A program made the translations under genes and the position numbers. A stretch of 9,184 nt of DNA from an uncultured Pseudomonadota bacterium (GTDB lineage: Bacteria > Pseudomonadota > Gammaproteobacteria > Burkholderiales > Usitatibacteraceae), in assembly GCA_946885905.1 (NCBI GenBank), contig CAMPHL010000066.1:1-9184 (forward strand). The letters run 5' to 3'. Position 1 is the stretch's first letter; every line of letters begins with the position of its first letter. Under the pieces are notes generated by a model. It was not told the origin of the DNA and did not search any database. It worked only from the letters and a program-made list of their open reading frames with translations. This document shows, piece after piece, positions 8,001 through 9,184 of the stretch.

Positions 8001-8453
8001 TCACTGCTGGCGGTACCCGTCGGCGCCGTTGCGGGCGTCGGCGAGATCCGCTTCGTAGGCGTCGCGCTGCGTCTTGGCGAGCGTGAAGGCGTTCGAGATG
8101 AGGTAGAGCCACGACACACCGAGGTACGCCTTGTAGGTGGGATTGATCTCCATGCGCCACAGGCCCCACCCCGTGAGCGCCATCGCGAGCCCGAAGCCGC
8201 TCCACACCACCGTCGACCAGCCGGGCGTATCACCTCGGCCGCCTTCGATGTCGCGCACGAACTTGGCCAGCGCGAAAGCGGCGGTAAGACAGAACACGTA
8301 GCCCATGACCATGAAGGCGCGGTCCAGATCGCGGCCCGGCAGGTACGCGAGCCCGACCGCGCAGAGCGCGACCGACAAGCCGAACGAGATCCAGACCTGC
8401 GCTTTCCACGCACGGGTATCGCGGCGGACAGGCAACGGACGGTGCATCTGCAT
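8001..8453 (-). CDS. YiaA/YiaB family inner membrane protein
   Basis: A 150-residue inner membrane protein with four predicted helices, arranged as two copies of a two-helix unit. Residues 23-68 and 86-131 align without gaps over 46 positions, with 15 identities by eye (shared FGL, AL, GL, then AFxLAKxxRD at the end of each). This is the layout of the YiaA/YiaB domain; the molecular function of that family is not known. It is first in the three-gene - strand cassette. The start at 8453 has a purine-rich AGGGGG five bases upstream on its strand; an ATG two codons downstream (8447) is possible but less well placed. The C-terminal tail (AYEADLADARNGADGYRQQ) is hydrophilic. Confidence 0.87.
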   Translation of the reverse strand: MQMHRPLPVRRDTRAWKAQVWISFGLSVALCAVGLAYLPGRDLDRAFMVMGYVFCLTAAFALAKFVRDIEGGRGDTPGWSTVVWSGFGLAMALTGWGLWRMEINPTYKAYLGVSWLYLISNAFTLAKTQRDAYEADLADARNGADGYRQQ

Positions 8454-8583
8454 TGGAGCCCCCTGGGGGTGGTTGGAGGGCTATCTTTGGTGTCTGACAC
8501 CAAAAAGATCAACTACACGATACGAAGTTGCTATTTTTTGGCCGTGGAGTATTGTTTTGAGATACTTTTGGCTGGAATAGTCC
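8454..8583. promoter_or_regulatory. Divergent intergenic control region with AT-rich island
   Basis: These 130 bases separate the - strand cassette from the + strand regulator and must hold both promoters. Bases 8501-8580 contain 30 G or C of 80 by hand count (about 38%), in sharp contrast to the flanking genes. Toward the regulator, a weak sigma-70-like pair is TTGGCC (8538-8543) and GATACT (8561-8566), spaced 17 bases. Toward the cassette, TTGATC (reading down from 8512) is a possible -35 box with no convincing -10. The ribosome site for the regulator is weak (TGGA at 8573-8576). The individual promoter elements are tentative; the regional role is firm. Confidence 0.6.
8486..8504. repeat. 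Perfect 9-bp inverted repeat with one-base centre
   Basis: TTTGGTGTC-T-GACACCAAA, centred on 8495. Outside it, ATC (8483-8485) and GAT (8507-8509) could also pair if two adenines bulge. It lies between the two divergent start codons. It could be an operator for a dimeric regulator, perhaps the adjacent helix-turn-helix protein, or a dispersed REP-like palindrome; GGTGTC/GACACC palindromes are, as I recall, recurrent in proteobacterial intergenic DNA. It has no T-tract on either strand, so it is not an intrinsic terminator. Confidence 0.75.
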
Positions 8584-9184
8584 ATGAGCACGTCGCAGGA
8601 TCTGGTGGCGGTGCTGAAGCGGGAGCTCAAGCGCTCGGGGATCACCTATGCGGCGCTGGCCAAGGCGCTCGGGATGGCCGAATCGAGCGTGAAGCGCATG
8701 TTCGCGAAAGGCGACATGCCGCTCGCGCGCGTGGACGAGATCTGCCGCGTGCTCAAGACCGATTTCGCCGAGCTCGCGCGCGAGGTCGCGGCGATGCAGC
8801 CGCTGCGCGTCGAGCTCACGCTCGAGCAGGAAGAGGCGGTCGTCGCCGACCGCATGCTGCTGCTGCTCGCCATCTGCGTGCAGAGCCGCTGGACCATCGA
8901 GCAGGTGCTCGCGACCTATCGATTCACCGAGGCCGAGGTGATCTGGGGATTCGCGCGCCTCGACCGCCTCGGCATCATCGAACTGCGGCCCCTCAACCGC
9001 TACCGCCTGCGCGTCGCGCAGACCTTCCGCTGGCGGCCCCACGGGCCGGTCATGCGCTTCTTCCGCGACCCTCGCCTGGTGCAGCTATTCGACCGCTACG
9101 CTACGTACAACGGCTCGTCGCCCTTCAAGTCCACGGCAACCCTGTGCATGATGCCCTACATCGAGATCGGCGGGGGCGGGTGGT
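8584..9184 (+). CDS. HTH (XRE-like) transcriptional regulator, chimeric 3' end, truncated by window
   Basis: DNA-binding regulator. Residues about 8-66 form a helix-turn-helix domain (ITYAALAKALGM, then recognition helix SSVKRMF, then MPLARVDEICRVLKTDFAELA). Residues about 72-158 match the usual second domain of this regulator family, with LTLEQEEAVVADRMLLLLAI, a winged-helix-like AEVIWGFARLDRLGIIELRP, and NRYRLRVAQTFRWRPHGPVM. Family members run to roughly 240 residues with a conserved C-terminal part. Here, from about residue 162 (near base 9067), the sequence stops resembling the family and instead resembles a carotenoid desaturase. The frame is open to the window end. The ATG at 8584 is chosen because MSTSQDLVAVLK is the normal family start. 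It is divergent from the YiaA/YiaB cassette and could regulate across the shared intergenic region. Confidence 0.85.
   Translation, partial: MSTSQDLVAVLKRELKRSGITYAALAKALGMAESSVKRMFAKGDMPLARVDEICRVLKTDFAELAREVAAMQPLRVELTLEQEEAVVADRMLLLLAICVQSRWTIEQVLATYRFTEAEVIWGFARLDRLGIIELRPLNRYRLRVAQTFRWRPHGPVMRFFRDPRLVQLFDRYATYNGSSPFKSTATLCMMPYIEIGGGGW
9067..9184 (+). other. CrtI/CrtD-like carotenoid desaturase C-terminal fragment, in frame with the HTH gene
   Basis: The last 39 or so codons read DPRLVQLFDRYATYNGSSPF, then STATLCMMPYIE and GGGGW. This is the pattern of the substrate-side C-terminal region of FAD-dependent phytoene desaturase family proteins (DPRLRxLFxRYATYxGSSPxxAPAT, then a PYxE segment and a GGWY-type motif). 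The N-terminal dinucleotide-binding half is absent; the sequence upstream is the regulator. So this is a fragment joined to an unrelated gene, either by recombination or by a mis-assembly. The exact join is uncertain within about 9055-9075. Confidence 0.7.

Noticed and set aside
8454..8469. CCCCC-A-GGGGG palindrome covering the ribosome site of the YiaA/YiaB-like gene as a translational switch
   Set aside because: The stem would be only about four pairs with a minimal loop, and such G/C runs are common in this composition; nothing else supports regulation.
8483..8509. Inverted repeat as an intrinsic terminator
   Set aside because: It lies between divergent starts where no transcript should end, and neither strand has a T-tract after the hairpin.
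7163..8512. 449-codon open frame on the - strand across the cassette
   Set aside because: It is Arg/Ser-rich shadow sequence crossing three well-supported genes with signal peptides and clear family patterns.
8509..9042. 177-codon open frame on the - strand opposite the HTH gene
   Set aside because: It has no domain pattern and lies antisense to a clear helix-turn-helix family protein.

Overview
The window is high-GC DNA with tightly packed genes, strongly GC-ending codons and families typical of Gram-negative bacteria (YiaA/YiaB-type membrane protein, DUF2145). It most resembles a betaproteobacterium; that placement rests on gene families and composition, and no marker gene is present.

Region 1 (1-6759, + strand) is the end of a surface-polysaccharide or glycan operon with four genes in tail-to-head contact. 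The first is a large tandem GT2 glycosyltransferase whose 5' end lies outside the window. It overlaps (ATGA) a polytopic GT-C/TMTC-like membrane protein with a C-terminal TPR domain. Two bases later starts a fused GT4-GT2 glycosyltransferase. Seven bases after that comes a small DUF2304-type membrane protein. The GT2 half of the fusion looks like a polyprenyl-phosphate sugar synthase. With DUF2304 next to it, it suggests a module that makes a lipid-linked sugar donor, which the TMTC-like membrane enzyme could use on the far side of the membrane.

Region 2 (6769-8453, - strand) converges on region 1 with only 9 bases between stop codons. It is a compact three-gene envelope cassette, read in the order YiaA/YiaB-like protein, then a small exported two-helix protein with a His/Cys cluster at its predicted mature N-terminus, then an exported DUF2145 protein. 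None has a firmly known function.

Region 3 (8454-8583) is a 130-base divergent intergenic region. It contains an AT-rich island and a perfect 9-bp inverted repeat, and it separates the cassette from a + strand helix-turn-helix regulator starting at 8584.

The regulator reads as a normal family member to about residue 161. It then switches, in frame, to what looks like the C-terminal part of a CrtI/CrtD-type carotenoid desaturase up to the window edge. This is either a real recombination or, more likely, a chimeric join in the assembly. There is no gene-free stretch over 300 bases. No tRNA, rRNA, CRISPR array or insertion sequence is visible.
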